NCBI GenBank assembly: GCA_963837735.1
Contig: CAWIOM010000006.1
Location: 62,001 to 126,000 of the forward strand
Source: VRUE01 sp963837735
GTDB lineage: Bacteria > Actinomycetota > Thermoleophilia > Solirubrobacterales > 70-9
Reading direction: 5' to 3'
Length of the DNA stretch: 64,000 nucleotides
The notes below the pieces were generated by a model. That model worked only from the letters and a program-made list of their open reading frames with translations. It did not search any database and was not told the DNA's origin. Shown one piece after another: positions 19,392 through 28,564 of this stretch (position 1 is its first letter; each line of letters begins with the position of its first letter). A program made the translations under genes and the position numbers.

Positions 19392-21080
19392 GTGCCCACG
19401 CATGACGTACTTGTGATCGGCGCCGGCCTGGCCGGACAGCGAGCGGCCCTGGCGGCCGCCGAGGAGGGCGTGTCGGTGGGCATCGTCAGCAAGGTCCACC
19501 CCGTGCGCTCGCACTCCAACGCGGCCCAGGGCGGGATCAACGCGGCACTCAACCCGGGCGACTCCTGGGAGTCGCATGCCTACGACACGATCAAGGGCTC
19601 CGACTACCTCGGCGACCAGGACGCGATCGAAATCATGACCCGCGAGGCGCCGGAGGAGATTCTCCACCTCGAGCACCTCGGCGTCACCTTCCACCGCAAC
19701 GAGGAGGGCAGGCTCGGCACCCGCGCCTTCGGCGGCGCCTCCGCCGCCCGCACCTACTACGTCGCCGACATCACCGGCCAGGCGATCATGCACGTCCTCT
19801 ACGAGCAGCTGATGAAGTACTCCGAGGCGGTCACCCGCTACGAGGAGTGGTTCTCGACGGCGCTGGCGATCGACGAGCAGGGCGAGTGCTGCGGCGTCGT
19901 CACCCGCAACATCGCCGACGGCTCGATGGAGCTCTTCCGGGCGAAGTCGGTGATCCTCGCCTGCGGCGGCAACGGCCAGGTCTGGAAGCCGACCACGAAC
20001 GCGCTGATCTGCACCGGCGACGGGATCGCGATGGCCTACCGGGTCGGCGCCAAGCTGATGGACATGGAGATGATCCAGTACCACCCGACGACGCTGGCCG
20101 GCAAGGGGTTCCTGATCACCGAGGGCGCCCGCGGCGAGGGCGCCCACCTGCTCAACAAGGACGGCGAGCGCTTCATGGAGCGCTACGCGCCGAACAAGAT
20201 GGAGCTCGCCTCCCGCGACGTCGTCTCGCGCGCCGAGCAGACCGAGATCAACGAGGGCCGCGGCTTCCCCGACGGAACCGTCGCCCTCGACATCACCGTC
20301 GTCCCGAAAAAGCGCGTCCACGAGGCGCTGCGCGAGATCGTCCTCGTCGGCCAGGACTTCGCCGGCGTCGACATCACCCGCGAACCGATCCGCATCAAGC
20401 CCGGCAACCACTACACGATGGGCGGCGTCAAGACCGACGTCGACGGCAGGACCGACATCCCCGGCCTCTACTCGGCCGGAGAGACCGCCTGCGTCTCCGT
20501 CCACGGCGGCAACCGCCTGGGCGCCAACTCGCTGCTCGACACGCTGATCTTCGGCCGCCGCTCCGGCGCCGACGCGGCCGCCCGCGCCAAGCGGGTCGCG
20601 GGCTCCAACCCCTCCCGCAAGGTGCTCGAGGACGAGCAGGCGGCGATCGACGCGATCTCCGCCCGCGAGAAGGGATCGGGCCGCCGCGTCTCCGAGATCA
20701 AGGAGGAGCTGGGGATGGCGATGGACGCGAAGGTCGCCGTCTTCCGCGACGAGGCCGGGATCCAGGAAGCACTGGAGACCGTGCGCCGCCTCAAGGAGGA
20801 GGCTTCCTCGGCCTATATCGACGACCGCGGCACCGTCTTCAACCAGGACATCCTCGGCGCGATCGAGCTCGGCTACATGCTCGACAACGCCGAGGCCACC
20901 TGCGTCGCCGCGCTCGAGCGAAGGGAGAGCCGCGGCGCCCAGTACAGGACCGACTTCCCAGAGCGCAACGACGCGGAGTGGCTGAAGCACATCGACCTCC
21001 AACAGGGAGACGACGGGCCGGAGATCTCATACTCAGAGGTGACCATCACCCAGTGGGAACCGGAAGAGAGGACTTACTGA
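19392..21080 (+). CDS. sdhA: Succinate dehydrogenase/fumarate reductase flavoprotein subunit
   Basis: 562 residues. The FAD-binding VLVIGAGLAGQRAALAAAEE is at about 6-25, followed by SKVHPVRSHSNAAQGGINAA (FAD covalent His region), the substrate-binding MEMIQYHPTTLAGKGFLITE (about 218-237), RGEGAHLLNKDGERFM, MGGVKTD and GANSLLDTLIFGRR. These are the standard motifs of complex II flavoproteins. It oxidises succinate to fumarate. Start at the GTG 19392, probably leaderless. Its stop overlaps the sdhB start by one base (TGATG), so the subunits are translationally coupled. Confidence 0.96.
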   Translation: MPTHDVLVIGAGLAGQRAALAAAEEGVSVGIVSKVHPVRSHSNAAQGGINAALNPGDSWESHAYDTIKGSDYLGDQDAIEIMTREAPEEILHLEHLGVTFHRNEEGRLGTRAFGGASAARTYYVADITGQAIMHVLYEQLMKYSEAVTRYEEWFSTALAIDEQGECCGVVTRNIADGSMELFRAKSVILACGGNGQVWKPTTNALICTGDGIAMAYRVGAKLMDMEMIQYHPTTLAGKGFLITEGARGEGAHLLNKDGERFMERYAPNKMELASRDVVSRAEQTEINEGRGFPDGTVALDITVVPKKRVHEALREIVLVGQDFAGVDITREPIRIKPGNHYTMGGVKTDVDGRTDIPGLYSAGETACVSVHGGNRLGANSLLDTLIFGRRSGADAAARAKRVAGSNPSRKVLEDEQAAIDAISAREKGSGRRVSEIKEELGMAMDAKVAVFRDEAGIQEALETVRRLKEEASSAYIDDRGTVFNQDILGAIELGYMLDNAEATCVAALERRESRGAQYRTDFPERNDAEWLKHIDLQQGDDGPEISYSEVTITQWEPEERTY

Positions 21081-22225
21081 TGGCCGAGTACACGCTGAAG
21101 GTCCGCCGTTACCAGCCCGACAACGACTCCGGGCCCTACTGGGAGGAGTTCAAGGTCGAGCTCGATCCCTCGCTCGCCGTCCTCGACGGCATCCTCCAGG
21201 CCAAAGACCGCGACGACGGGTCGCTCTCCGTCCGCTGCTCGTGCCGGGCGGCGATCTGCGGCTCCTGCGGGATGAAGATCAACGGCCAGTCCGGGCTCGG
21301 CTGCAAGACCCAGATCGGCGAGGCCCAGGAGCTGGCAAACAAGAAGGCGAGCGCGGTCGGCGGCAACGGTTCCGGAAACGTGCCGATCATCGTCGAGCCG
21401 ATGGGGAACATGCCGGTGATCAAGGACCTGATCACCGACATGGAGTCGACCCACTGGGCCAAGATCCGCCGCGTCACGCCCTGGCTCCTCCCTCACGGCG
21501 AGCCGCCCGAGCGCGAGTACGTGGTCGAGCCCGAGTCGATGATCGACATCACCCAGTCGATGGCCTGCATCCAGTGCGGCGCCTGCGTCTCCTCCTGTCT
21601 CTCGATGGAAGCCGACCCCGACTTCATCGGCCCGGCGGCGCTGGCCAAGGCCTACCGCTTCGTCGGCGACCCACGCGACGCGGAGACGGTCGAGCGCCTC
21701 CACGACCTCGCCGACGACCCGCACGGGATCTACGACTGCACCCACTGCTTCAGCTGCATCGACGCCTGCCCGAAGGGCGTCGCGCCGATGGACCAGATCA
21801 TGCGCCTGCGCCGCAAGGCCGGCGAGCACGGGATCGAGGACCCCAACAGCGGCCACCACCACGAGTTGGCCTTCGTCAAGATCATCGAGAAGAAGGGAAC
21901 CCTCGACGAGGTGGCGCTGCCGAAAGAGTCTTTCGCCTACGGCATCAAGGGCAAGCTGAAACCCAGCAAACGTGCGATCAAGGAAGTCCTCGGGGCGCTG
22001 CCGACGATTTTCCGCACGATCAAGACGGGCAAGGTGCGCACCAAGTGGGTCGCCCCCCACCACAAGCTGCCCGGCGGTGCACAGGACGAGGTCAAGGCGA
22101 TCTACAAGCACGCCGAGGAGCACCGCGAGGAATTCAACATCTACATCAAGGGCGAGGAGGACGTCGAGCCCGAGCCCGACGAGACGGAGGCCAAGGAGAT
22201 CTCGGCCGAGGAGGAGACGGTATGA
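21080..22225 (+). CDS. sdhB: Succinate dehydrogenase iron-sulfur subunit, extended
   Basis: 381 residues, about 130 longer than usual. The N-terminal [2Fe-2S] ferredoxin domain has CSCRAAICGSCG (about 54-65). The C-terminal cluster domain has CIQCGACVSSC (about 164-174) and CTHCFSCIDACPKG (about 223-236). After that comes a lysine-rich C-terminal extension (to about 381) with an acidic tail, absent from classical SdhB. It transfers electrons from the flavin toward the quinone side. Its stop overlaps the next gene start (ATGA, 22222-22225). Confidence 0.93.
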   Translation: MAEYTLKVRRYQPDNDSGPYWEEFKVELDPSLAVLDGILQAKDRDDGSLSVRCSCRAAICGSCGMKINGQSGLGCKTQIGEAQELANKKASAVGGNGSGNVPIIVEPMGNMPVIKDLITDMESTHWAKIRRVTPWLLPHGEPPEREYVVEPESMIDITQSMACIQCGACVSSCLSMEADPDFIGPAALAKAYRFVGDPRDAETVERLHDLADDPHGIYDCTHCFSCIDACPKGVAPMDQIMRLRRKAGEHGIEDPNSGHHHELAFVKIIEKKGTLDEVALPKESFAYGIKGKLKPSKRAIKEVLGALPTIFRTIKTGKVRTKWVAPHHKLPGGAQDEVKAIYKHAEEHREEFNIYIKGEEDVEPEPDETEAKEISAEEETV

Positions 22226-23118
22226 AGCTCGCCTACTGGCCCGGCTGCGTCTCGCGCGGCTTCACGCCCGAGCTGCACGGCTCGATGGCGTTCGTCGCCG
22301 AGAAGCTCGGGATCGAGCTGGTCGAACTCGACCGCGCCAACTGCTGCGGGGCCGGCGTCATCGCCGAGCACAACCAGGAGCTCGCCGACACGCTCAACGC
22401 CCGCACCTTCGCCCTCGCCCAGGAGACAGGGCTGGCGATGATGAACATCTGCTCGACCTGCCAGGGCGCCCAGTCCGAGTGCCAGCAGCGGCTCGACGCG
22501 GACTCCGCCTACCGCGCCCACATCAACGAGGTGCTGAGCGGCCAGGGCCTCGAATACGTCAAGGGCAAGGACGGCTTCACCAACAAAAACTTCCTCTGGC
22601 TGCTTGTCGAGGACTACGGCCTCGACAAGCTTCGCGAGCTCGTCGTGCGGCCGCTCTCGGGCCTGCGGGTCGGCCCCTTCTACGGCTGCTACATCGTCCG
22701 GCCCAAGGACCGCCTCGGCTACGGCGACTACCCGGACCGCGACATCTACCTGGAGAAGGTGATCACGGCGCTGGGCGGCGAGGTCGTCGAGTACGACGGC
22801 GCCCGCAAATGCTGCGGCTTCCCGGTGATCACGATGAACAAAGAGACCTCGCTGACCCAGGCGGGCACCCACCTTGGCGACGCGATCGACGCCGGCGCCG
22901 ACTGCCTCGTCACTCCCTGCCCGCTCTGCCACCTGAACCTCGACATGCAGCAGCCGGAGGCGGCGAAGATCGTCAACCGCGACCTCGGCCTCGCGGTCCT
23001 CCACCTCCCCCAGCTCGTCGGCCTGGCGCTCGGGGCGGATCCCAAGCAGCTCGGGATGAGCCGCCACATCGCCTCGACCGATTGGGTCGAACAGCGGCTC
23101 GACGCGATTCCCGCCTGA
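22222..23118 (+). CDS. sdhE: HdrB/SdhE-type CCG-domain subunit of succinate dehydrogenase
   Basis: 298 residues with two cysteine-rich CCG domains: PGCVSRG, NCCGAG (about 40-45) and CSTCQGAQSEC in the first, then FYGCYIVRP, ARKCCGFPVITMNKE and VTPCPLCHLNLDMQ in the second. This is the heterodisulfide reductase subunit B fold, found as SdhE in type-E succinate dehydrogenases of Sulfolobus, cyanobacteria and some bacteria, where it replaces the cytochrome b anchors. It is coupled to sdhB by ATGA overlap. No sdhC or sdhD lies in the operon. The gene symbol follows the type-E usage, not the flavinylation factor also called SdhE. Confidence 0.9.
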   Translation: MKLAYWPGCVSRGFTPELHGSMAFVAEKLGIELVELDRANCCGAGVIAEHNQELADTLNARTFALAQETGLAMMNICSTCQGAQSECQQRLDADSAYRAHINEVLSGQGLEYVKGKDGFTNKNFLWLLVEDYGLDKLRELVVRPLSGLRVGPFYGCYIVRPKDRLGYGDYPDRDIYLEKVITALGGEVVEYDGARKCCGFPVITMNKETSLTQAGTHLGDAIDAGADCLVTPCPLCHLNLDMQQPEAAKIVNRDLGLAVLHLPQLVGLALGADPKQLGMSRHIASTDWVEQRLDAIPA

Positions 23119-23149
23119 TTACCTTGAACGGATAGGGCGAGCGGCCCTG

Positions 23150-23257
23150 GGTCGGCGGACGCCTTCGGCTGAGTGTCCTTGCCGACCGGCACGGGTGTCC
23201 TGGGGTCGGCGGACGCGCTTCGCGCTGAGTGTCCGGCGACCCCAGGACACCCGTGCC
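23150..23257. repeat. Tandem pair of palindromic units after the sdh operon
   Basis: Two similar units follow one another: GGTCGGCGGACGC...GCTGAGTGTCC at about 23150-23178 and again at 23203-23234, the second with 2 extra bases. The second is framed by perfect 21-bp arms (23188-23208 / 23237-23257), and its centre holds GGAC/GTCC and GCGC-TTC-GCGC pairs. The first is framed by only 7-bp arms (GGTCGGC/GCCGACC). The block lies between the convergent sdh and antiporter genes and may serve as terminator. Confidence 0.75.
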
Positions 23258-23272
23258 TCCCTCGAAAGCTTC

Positions 23273-24478
23273 TTAACCCTTCTCGCTGCTCGACAATCCG
23301 ACGCGGCGGGCCATCCATTTTGCGCCGACGGTGTCGGTCAGGCCGTGGGCGACGATCGAGGCGATGATCGCGATCGCGGCGATGTCGAAGATCAGGCTGC
23401 CCTGGCCCACGTCGGACTTGAGGACGAAGAGCGCGAACAGCATCGAGGCCACCCCCTTGGGGCCGAACCAGGCCATGAACAGCTTCTGCGGGCGGGGGAT
23501 CCCGGTTTTCGCGAAGGAGAGCATCACCGCGACCGGCCGCGCCAGCAGAAGGGCGAAGAGGACGAAGAGGACCAGGGGCGGGATGCTGTGGTCGAACCCG
23601 GTGGCGACGATCAGGGCGCCGAAGACGAAGAACGTGATCACCTGCAGGATCGCGCTCGTGTTCTCGGCGAACTCGACGAAGCCCTCGGGCACGTCGCGCT
23701 CGCTGGCGGCCATCGCGATCCCGCAGACGAAGGCGGCGATCAGCCCGTTGCCGACCGTCACTTCGGAGAGCCCGAAGGCGAAGAGGGCGAAGCCGATCGC
23801 GTAGATGCCCTCGTAGCGCGCCGTCATCCCGCCGCCCGGGAGGTTGTGGTGCAGGCGGCCGCCGAGCACGCCGAGCCCGACCCCGACGGCGGCGCCGAAG
23901 ACCGCCTCGCCGGCCAGCTTCGCGGCTTCGACCCCCGGGTCGCCGCCGGGCGCGGCGAGGACGAGGAAGAAGAGGACAAAGGGCAGGGCGAGGCCGTCGT
24001 TGAGGCCGGACTCGAGGTTGAGCGTGTGGCGGACGCTGCTCGGCACGAGGCGCGAGGTGACGACGGCCGAGGTGACGACGGGGTCGGTCGGCGAGAGCAC
24101 GGCGCCGAGCAGGAACGCCTCGCCCCAGCTCAGCTCGGGGAAGAGCGCCTTCGCCGCCAGCGCGATCAGCAGCAGGGTGATCGGCATCGCGATGATCAGC
24201 GAGCGGGCGACCGGGCTCCAGTGGCGGCGCAGGAGCTCGCGCTCGACGAACATGCCGTCGGAGAAGAGGGTGAGGATCAGCGCCAGCTCGACGAGCTCGA
24301 CGATCGACTCCGACCTCGGGTCGACGTGGACGACGTCGCCCGCGGCGAGCGCCACGCCCAGCCCGACGGAGAGCACCGAGGCGGAGAGCACCGTGCCCTT
24401 CATCAGGCCGGAGAGCCCGGCGACGATCGCCAGCAGGCCGCCGAACAACAACATCGCCTCGCCGAAGCCGATATCCAT
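23273..24478 (-). CDS. CPA1-family Na+/H+ (K+/H+) antiporter, NhaP-like
   Basis: 401 residues, almost wholly membrane helices (about 12). The ion-binding region reads GAVLSPTDPVVTSAVVTSRL (about 122-141), followed by LNLESGLNDGLALP (about 153-166); the two aspartates in TDP and the ND pair are the conserved ion-binding residues of cation:proton antiporters. There is no C-terminal cytoplasmic regulatory domain. It exchanges Na+ or K+ for protons across the membrane. It is monocistronic, convergent with the sdh operon. Confidence 0.9.
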   Translation of the reverse strand: MDIGFGEAMLLFGGLLAIVAGLSGLMKGTVLSASVLSVGLGVALAAGDVVHVDPRSESIVELVELALILTLFSDGMFVERELLRRHWSPVARSLIIAMPITLLLIALAAKALFPELSWGEAFLLGAVLSPTDPVVTSAVVTSRLVPSSVRHTLNLESGLNDGLALPFVLFFLVLAAPGGDPGVEAAKLAGEAVFGAAVGVGLGVLGGRLHHNLPGGGMTARYEGIYAIGFALFAFGLSEVTVGNGLIAAFVCGIAMAASERDVPEGFVEFAENTSAILQVITFFVFGALIVATGFDHSIPPLVLFVLFALLLARPVAVMLSFAKTGIPRPQKLFMAWFGPKGVASMLFALFVLKSDVGQGSLIFDIAAIAIIASIVAHGLTDTVGAKWMARRVGLSSSEKG

Positions 24479-24593
24479 AACGGGCTTATATGGGTTCGAC
24501 CGGCCAGGTGCGCGGCCGGCGAGGCGGGCGCGTCACCCGGTCGTAAGAACTTGCCGCGATACTCGGCCGATCGCAGGCCATCTCCCCACACCG

Positions 24594-25031
24594 ATCAGGC
24601 TGCTCGCCCTGTTCGCCCTACTGGCCCTCGTGGCGGCCACCCTCATTGCAACCGGCGGCGCTGCCGCCCGGGCGGGCGGCACCCGGGTGAAGGCCGTCGG
24701 CTCCGACTACGGCCGCGTGGTCGCCGACCGCAGGGGAGAGGCGCTCTACTCCTTCGGCCGCGAGACCGGCGGCAGAAGCGCCTGCTACGGCGAGTGCGCG
24801 AGCGCCTGGCCGCCGCTGTTGACCCGGGGCGGGCCGGTCGCGCTGGGCGGCGTCGAGCGGCGACTGCTCGGCACGACCCGCCGCAGGAACGGCAGGCTCC
24901 AGGTCACCTACGCGGGCCACCCGCTCTACTACTACGTGCACGACTCCCCCGGCAACATCCTCTGCCAGGACGTGGTCGAGTTCGGCGGCCGCTGGCTGGT
25001 GGTCAGGCCGAGCGGGACGCCTGCCGCCTGA
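24594..25031 (+). CDS. Secreted PF03640-type repeat protein (start unresolved)
   Basis: About 145 residues with a strong signal helix (LLALFALLALVAATLIATGG) ending near AAARA. The mature part carries two copies of the secreted lipoprotein repeat: YGRVVADRRGEALYSFGRET with CYGECASAWPPL, and LQVTYAGHPLYYYVHDSPGN with GGRWLVVRPSG. The role of this family is unknown; members are extracytoplasmic. No ATG, GTG or TTG is found in frame before the signal helix, so either a base is missing (a TTG at 24551 lies in the next frame) or the start is unusual. The 3' end overlaps the convergent asd gene by 29 bp. Confidence 0.7.
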   Translation: MRLLALFALLALVAATLIATGGAAARAGGTRVKAVGSDYGRVVADRRGEALYSFGRETGGRSACYGECASAWPPLLTRGGPVALGGVERRLLGTTRRRNGRLQVTYAGHPLYYYVHDSPGNILCQDVVEFGGRWLVVRPSGTPAA

Positions 25032-26049
25032 GCAGGCCTCGCTCGACGAGCAGCTCGGCGACCTGAACCGCGTTGGTCGCGGCGCCCTTGCGCAGGTTGT
25101 CGGAGACGACCCAGAGGTCGAGGGCGCTCTCGTTGCCGGGGTCGCGGCGGACCCTGCCGACGAAGACGTCGTCTTGACCGGCGGCCTCGATCGCCATCGG
25201 GTAGAGCGCCGCCGCGGGGTCGTCGAGGACGGTGACGCCGGGCGCCGCGGCGAGCAGCTCGCGGGCGCGCTCCGGGGAGAGCGTCCCCCTGGTCTCGACG
25301 TTGACCGCCTCCGAGTGGCCGGTGAGAACCGGAACCCTGACGCAGGTGGCGCTGACCCGGATCCCGTCGTCGCCGAGGATCTTGCGGGTCTCGTCGATCA
25401 ACTTGCGCTCCTCGTCGGTGTGATCGTCCCCAGCGGCAAAACCGCCGGCCTGGGGAAGCACGTTGAAGGCAATCTGGTGGGGATAGACGGCGGCGACGGG
25501 GTTCTCGTCGGAGAGGACCGCCCGCGACTGGCCGAGCAGCTCGTCGATCGCGCCCCTGCCGGTCCCGGAGACGGCCTGGTAGGTCGAGACCACGAGGCGC
25601 TCGATCCCGGCCTCGTCGTGCAGCGGCTTCAGGGCGACCACCATCTGCATGGTCGAGCAGTTGGGGTTGGCGACGATCCCGGAGTGACCCTCGACGGCGT
25701 CCGGGTTGACCTCGGCGACGACCAGCGGCACGTCGTCGTCCATGCGGAAGTGGCTGGTGTTGTCGACGACGACGGCGCCGGCCTCGACGAGCCTCGGCGC
25801 CCACTCGGCGCTGACCGCGCCGCCCGCCGAGGAGAGGACGATGTCGAGGCCCTGGATCGTCTCGTCGTCGAGGGGCCGGCACTCGAGCTGCGAGCCGTTC
25901 CACTCGATCCGCCTGCCCGCCGAGCGTTGTGAGGCGAACGGAACCAGCTCGGCGACCGGAAAGCCGCGCTCGGCCAGCACGCCGAGCATCGTCGTCCCGA
26001 CCAGCCCCGTCGCGCCCAACACACCGACCCTGTAGCCGTCGCCGTTCAT
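25003..26049 (-). CDS. asd: Aspartate-semialdehyde dehydrogenase
   Basis: 348 residues. The NADP-binding VGVLGATGLVGTTML is at about 8-22. The catalytic cysteine is in IVANPNCSTMQMVVALKPLH (Cys about 130). YQAVSGTGRGAIDELLGQ (about 157-174) and the active-site His in RVPVLTGHSEAVNVET (about 240) are kept. It reduces aspartyl phosphate to the semialdehyde, the branch point to lysine/diaminopimelate, threonine and methionine. It starts 7 bp after the aspartokinase stop, giving a lysC-asd operon as in many actinobacteria. Confidence 0.96.
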   Translation of the reverse strand: MNGDGYRVGVLGATGLVGTTMLGVLAERGFPVAELVPFASQRSAGRRIEWNGSQLECRPLDDETIQGLDIVLSSAGGAVSAEWAPRLVEAGAVVVDNTSHFRMDDDVPLVVAEVNPDAVEGHSGIVANPNCSTMQMVVALKPLHDEAGIERLVVSTYQAVSGTGRGAIDELLGQSRAVLSDENPVAAVYPHQIAFNVLPQAGGFAAGDDHTDEERKLIDETRKILGDDGIRVSATCVRVPVLTGHSEAVNVETRGTLSPERARELLAAAPGVTVLDDPAAALYPMAIEAAGQDDVFVGRVRRDPGNESALDLWVVSDNLRKGAATNAVQVAELLVERGLLRRQASRSA

Positions 26050-26056
26050 AGCGGCC

Positions 26057-27326
26057 TCAGGCGGTCCGGGAGGAGGCGGCGGGATCCTCCTCCTTCACGT
26101 CCAGCTCGAAAGCGTCGTGCAGGGCCCTGACCGCGTCCGGGACGCGGTCGGCGGAGATCACGCAGGAGATTTTGATCGGCGAGGTGGAGATCATCTCGAT
26201 GTTGATCGCCTCGCCGCCGAGGACCTCGAAGACCTTGGCGGCGACGCCCGGGTGCGAGCGCATGCCGGCGCCGACGATCGAGACCTTGCCGATCCGCTCG
26301 TCGGTGCGCACGCCCTGGCTCAGTTCGCCGAGCCCGGCGATCGTGTCTGTGGCGGTGGTCAGGTCGGCCCGGTCGACGGTGAAGGAGAGGTCGGCGAGCT
26401 CGTCGTCGCCGACCGGCTCGTTCTGGATGATCACGTCGACGTTGACGTTGGCCTCGGCCAAAGCGGTGAAGATCCGGCCCGCGACGCCGGGCTCGTCGCG
26501 GACGCCGGTCAGCGTCACGCGAGCCTCGTCGTCGGAGTGGGTCACGGCTGTTACGAAGGGTTGCTCCACGGTTTCGTCCTCGGCTACGACGAGGGTACCG
26601 GGGCCGTCCTCGAAGCTGCTGCGGCAGTGGATGCGGACACCGTGGTTGCGCGCGTACTCGACCGAGCGCAGCTGCAGCACCCTGGCGCCGGAGGCCGACA
26701 TCTCGAGCATCTCCTCATGCGAGACCGTCGAGAGCTTGCGGGCGTCGGCGACGATCCGCGGGTCGGCGCTGAAGACCCCGGCGACGTCGGTGTAGATCTC
26801 GCATACCTCGGCCTCGAAGGGCGGCGGCGACGGCGACGGCGGTCGTGTCGGAGCCGCCGCGGCCGAGCGTCGTCACGTCGCGGCTGTCGGTGGAGACGCC
26901 CTGGAAGCCGGCGACGAGCACTATCCGGTCCTCGGTCAGGGCGTCGCGGATGCGGTCGGCGCGGACGTCGACGATTCGCGCCTTCGTGTGCGAGGAGTCG
27001 GTGACGATCCCCGCCTGCGAGCCGGTCAGCGAGATCGCCTTGTGGCCCATGTCGTGGATCGCCATCGCGCAGAGCGCGCAGGAGATCCGCTCGCCGGTCG
27101 AGAGCAGCATGTCCATCTCGCGGGCCACCGGGCGATCGGAGATCTCCATCGCCTGGGCGACGAGCTCGTCGGTCGTCTTGCCGCGCGCCGAGAGCACGGC
27201 GACGACCCGCTTGCCGGCGTCGCGGGCGTCGACCATCCGCCTGGCGGCGCGCTTGATCTGCTCGGCGCCGGCCACAGAGGTGCCGCCGAACTTCATCACG
27301 ACGATTTCGGAGTCGCTTCCAGGCAT
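26057..27326 (-). CDS. lysC: Aspartokinase (one frame break near 26820)
   Basis: About 423 residues across the break. The N-terminal kinase has VVMKFGGTSVAGAEQIKRAA (about 9-28) and TTLGRGGSDTTAVAVAAAL (about 148-166). The frame then breaks at a GGG run near 26820; the next frame continues FEAEVCEIYTDVAGVFSADP. Two ACT domains follow (VTLTGVRDEPGVAGRIFTAL and VSIVGAGMRSHPGVAAKVFE), which bind lysine/threonine for feedback control. It phosphorylates aspartate as the first step of lysine, threonine and methionine synthesis. The internal ACT segment could also be made separately as a beta subunit, as in Corynebacterium. A one-base assembly error is more likely than loss of so central a gene. Confidence 0.9.
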
Positions 27327-27372
27327 GGCGATTGAGGATAGTCGCGCCGAGCTGGAAGCGCCGAGCCTCGGA

Positions 27373-28564
27373 TCAGCGCCTCAGGTCCCCCTGGGCGCTG
27401 CTCGCGTCGTCGGCGCCCTTGGCCCGCTCGTCGCTGGCGACCCCCGTCAGGGTCAGCGTCCCGTCGCCGGCGACTTCGAGGCTGGCGACGACCGAGTCGC
27501 CGGCGCCCAGCTTGGCGGGGTCGAGCCTCGGCGCGAGCTGCATCAGCAGCTCGCCCCCGCCCTCGCCGGCGTCGTCGGCCGAGAGCAGCAGCGCCGGCCG
27601 GTCCGTGCAGAGCCCCGCGACGACGCCCGCGACTTCCAGGTAGGTCGAGGGCGGGACGTCCTCGGGCTTCAGCTTCTTCTGCCAGAGCGCGGCGCTCGGC
27701 GGCGCGACGGTCGCCGGCGCGGCCGGCAGCGCGCATTCCGCCGGCGGCGCGACGGCCGCCGGGTCGGGCGCGGCCGGCGGCTTGCCGATCGTCACTTCGA
27801 CGGTCGCGAAGGAGCCGAGCGGCGGCAGGACCGGGGCGGCACCCGACGGGTCGGGCTGGATCCGGACGAGCACCGAGGCGCCGCGGCCGGAGACGGTGTA
27901 GGAGGGGGCGGCCGGATCGGGGTCGGCGAAGGTGACGGTGCCGGTGAAGCTGGCCGCGCCCGCCCTGCCCTGGCGTTCCGGCTTCTCTTCCTCGGCGAAG
28001 GTGCCGTTGGCGAGCTGCCGCACCGGCAGGCTCAGCTTCGTCCCCGCCGCGGGCAGTTTGGACGAGTGCACGGCGACCAGTTCGCCACCCTCTATCGCCA
28101 GCGCGTAGCTTGCCGCCGCCGGGTTGGCGTGGACGACCGTGCCCGTCAGCACCTGGCCTTCGCCTTCCGGCTCTTCTTCTTCCTCGGCCGGGGGCTTCTG
28201 CGGGGCGGGCTTCGCCGGCGCGGCCGCGGAGGTCTGTTCGGGCGCCGCCGCCGCCAGCGATTCCGGCCCCAGCGGCGAAGGGCGCTTCTTCGGGCGGCGC
28301 TTCCCCTTCCGCCGCAGAGGGAGCGGGGGCGGCGGCCGGTTCGCCGCCGCCCCCGCTCGCCTCTTCCTCCGTACCCCCGCCGGAGCTCGGGACTTCGACG
28401 ATCTGCGGGCCCGCGGTCGCCAGGGTGCCCGAGGCGCCCGGCCCGATCGCGACGCCGATGAAGAGCCCGAAGCCGAGCGCCATCGCCGTCGCGGTCGCCG
28501 CCCAGCGGCGATCGGTGACGACCTTCGCCAGGGCCGCGATTGCCCTGTCGGCGAAGGCCTTCAC
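27373..28564 (-). CDS. Membrane-anchored extracytoplasmic protein in the pst operon (one frame break near 28260)
   Basis: About 397 residues. A short cytoplasmic N-terminus (VKAFADRAIAALAKVV) precedes one helix (TATAMALGFGLFIGVAIGPG, about 29-48). A long Pro/Ala/Glu-rich linker follows, across which the frame breaks near 28260. The C-terminal part has two or three small beta-rich units (LTGTVVHANPAAASYALAIE, SFTGTVTFADPDPAAPSYTV). No family recognised. The GTG at 28562-28564 overlaps the upstream stop (GTGA), so it is translated as the last of the extended pst operon. Confidence 0.65.

Noticed and set aside
18402..21002. Very long open frames antisense to the M50 and sdhA genes on both strands
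   Set aside because: GC-rich sequence leaves long shadow frames; their translations are Arg/Gly/Asp-rich without domains, while the opposite frames are clear M50 and SdhA proteins.
23150..23257. Tandem repeat considered as a CRISPR fragment
   Set aside because: Only two units, which differ in length and are themselves palindromic, with no spacer structure and no cas gene.
26057..26710. Separate aspartokinase beta subunit gene
   Set aside because: An internal start is possible, but the kinase part upstream is in the next frame with a one-base break, so a single gene with an indel is simpler.
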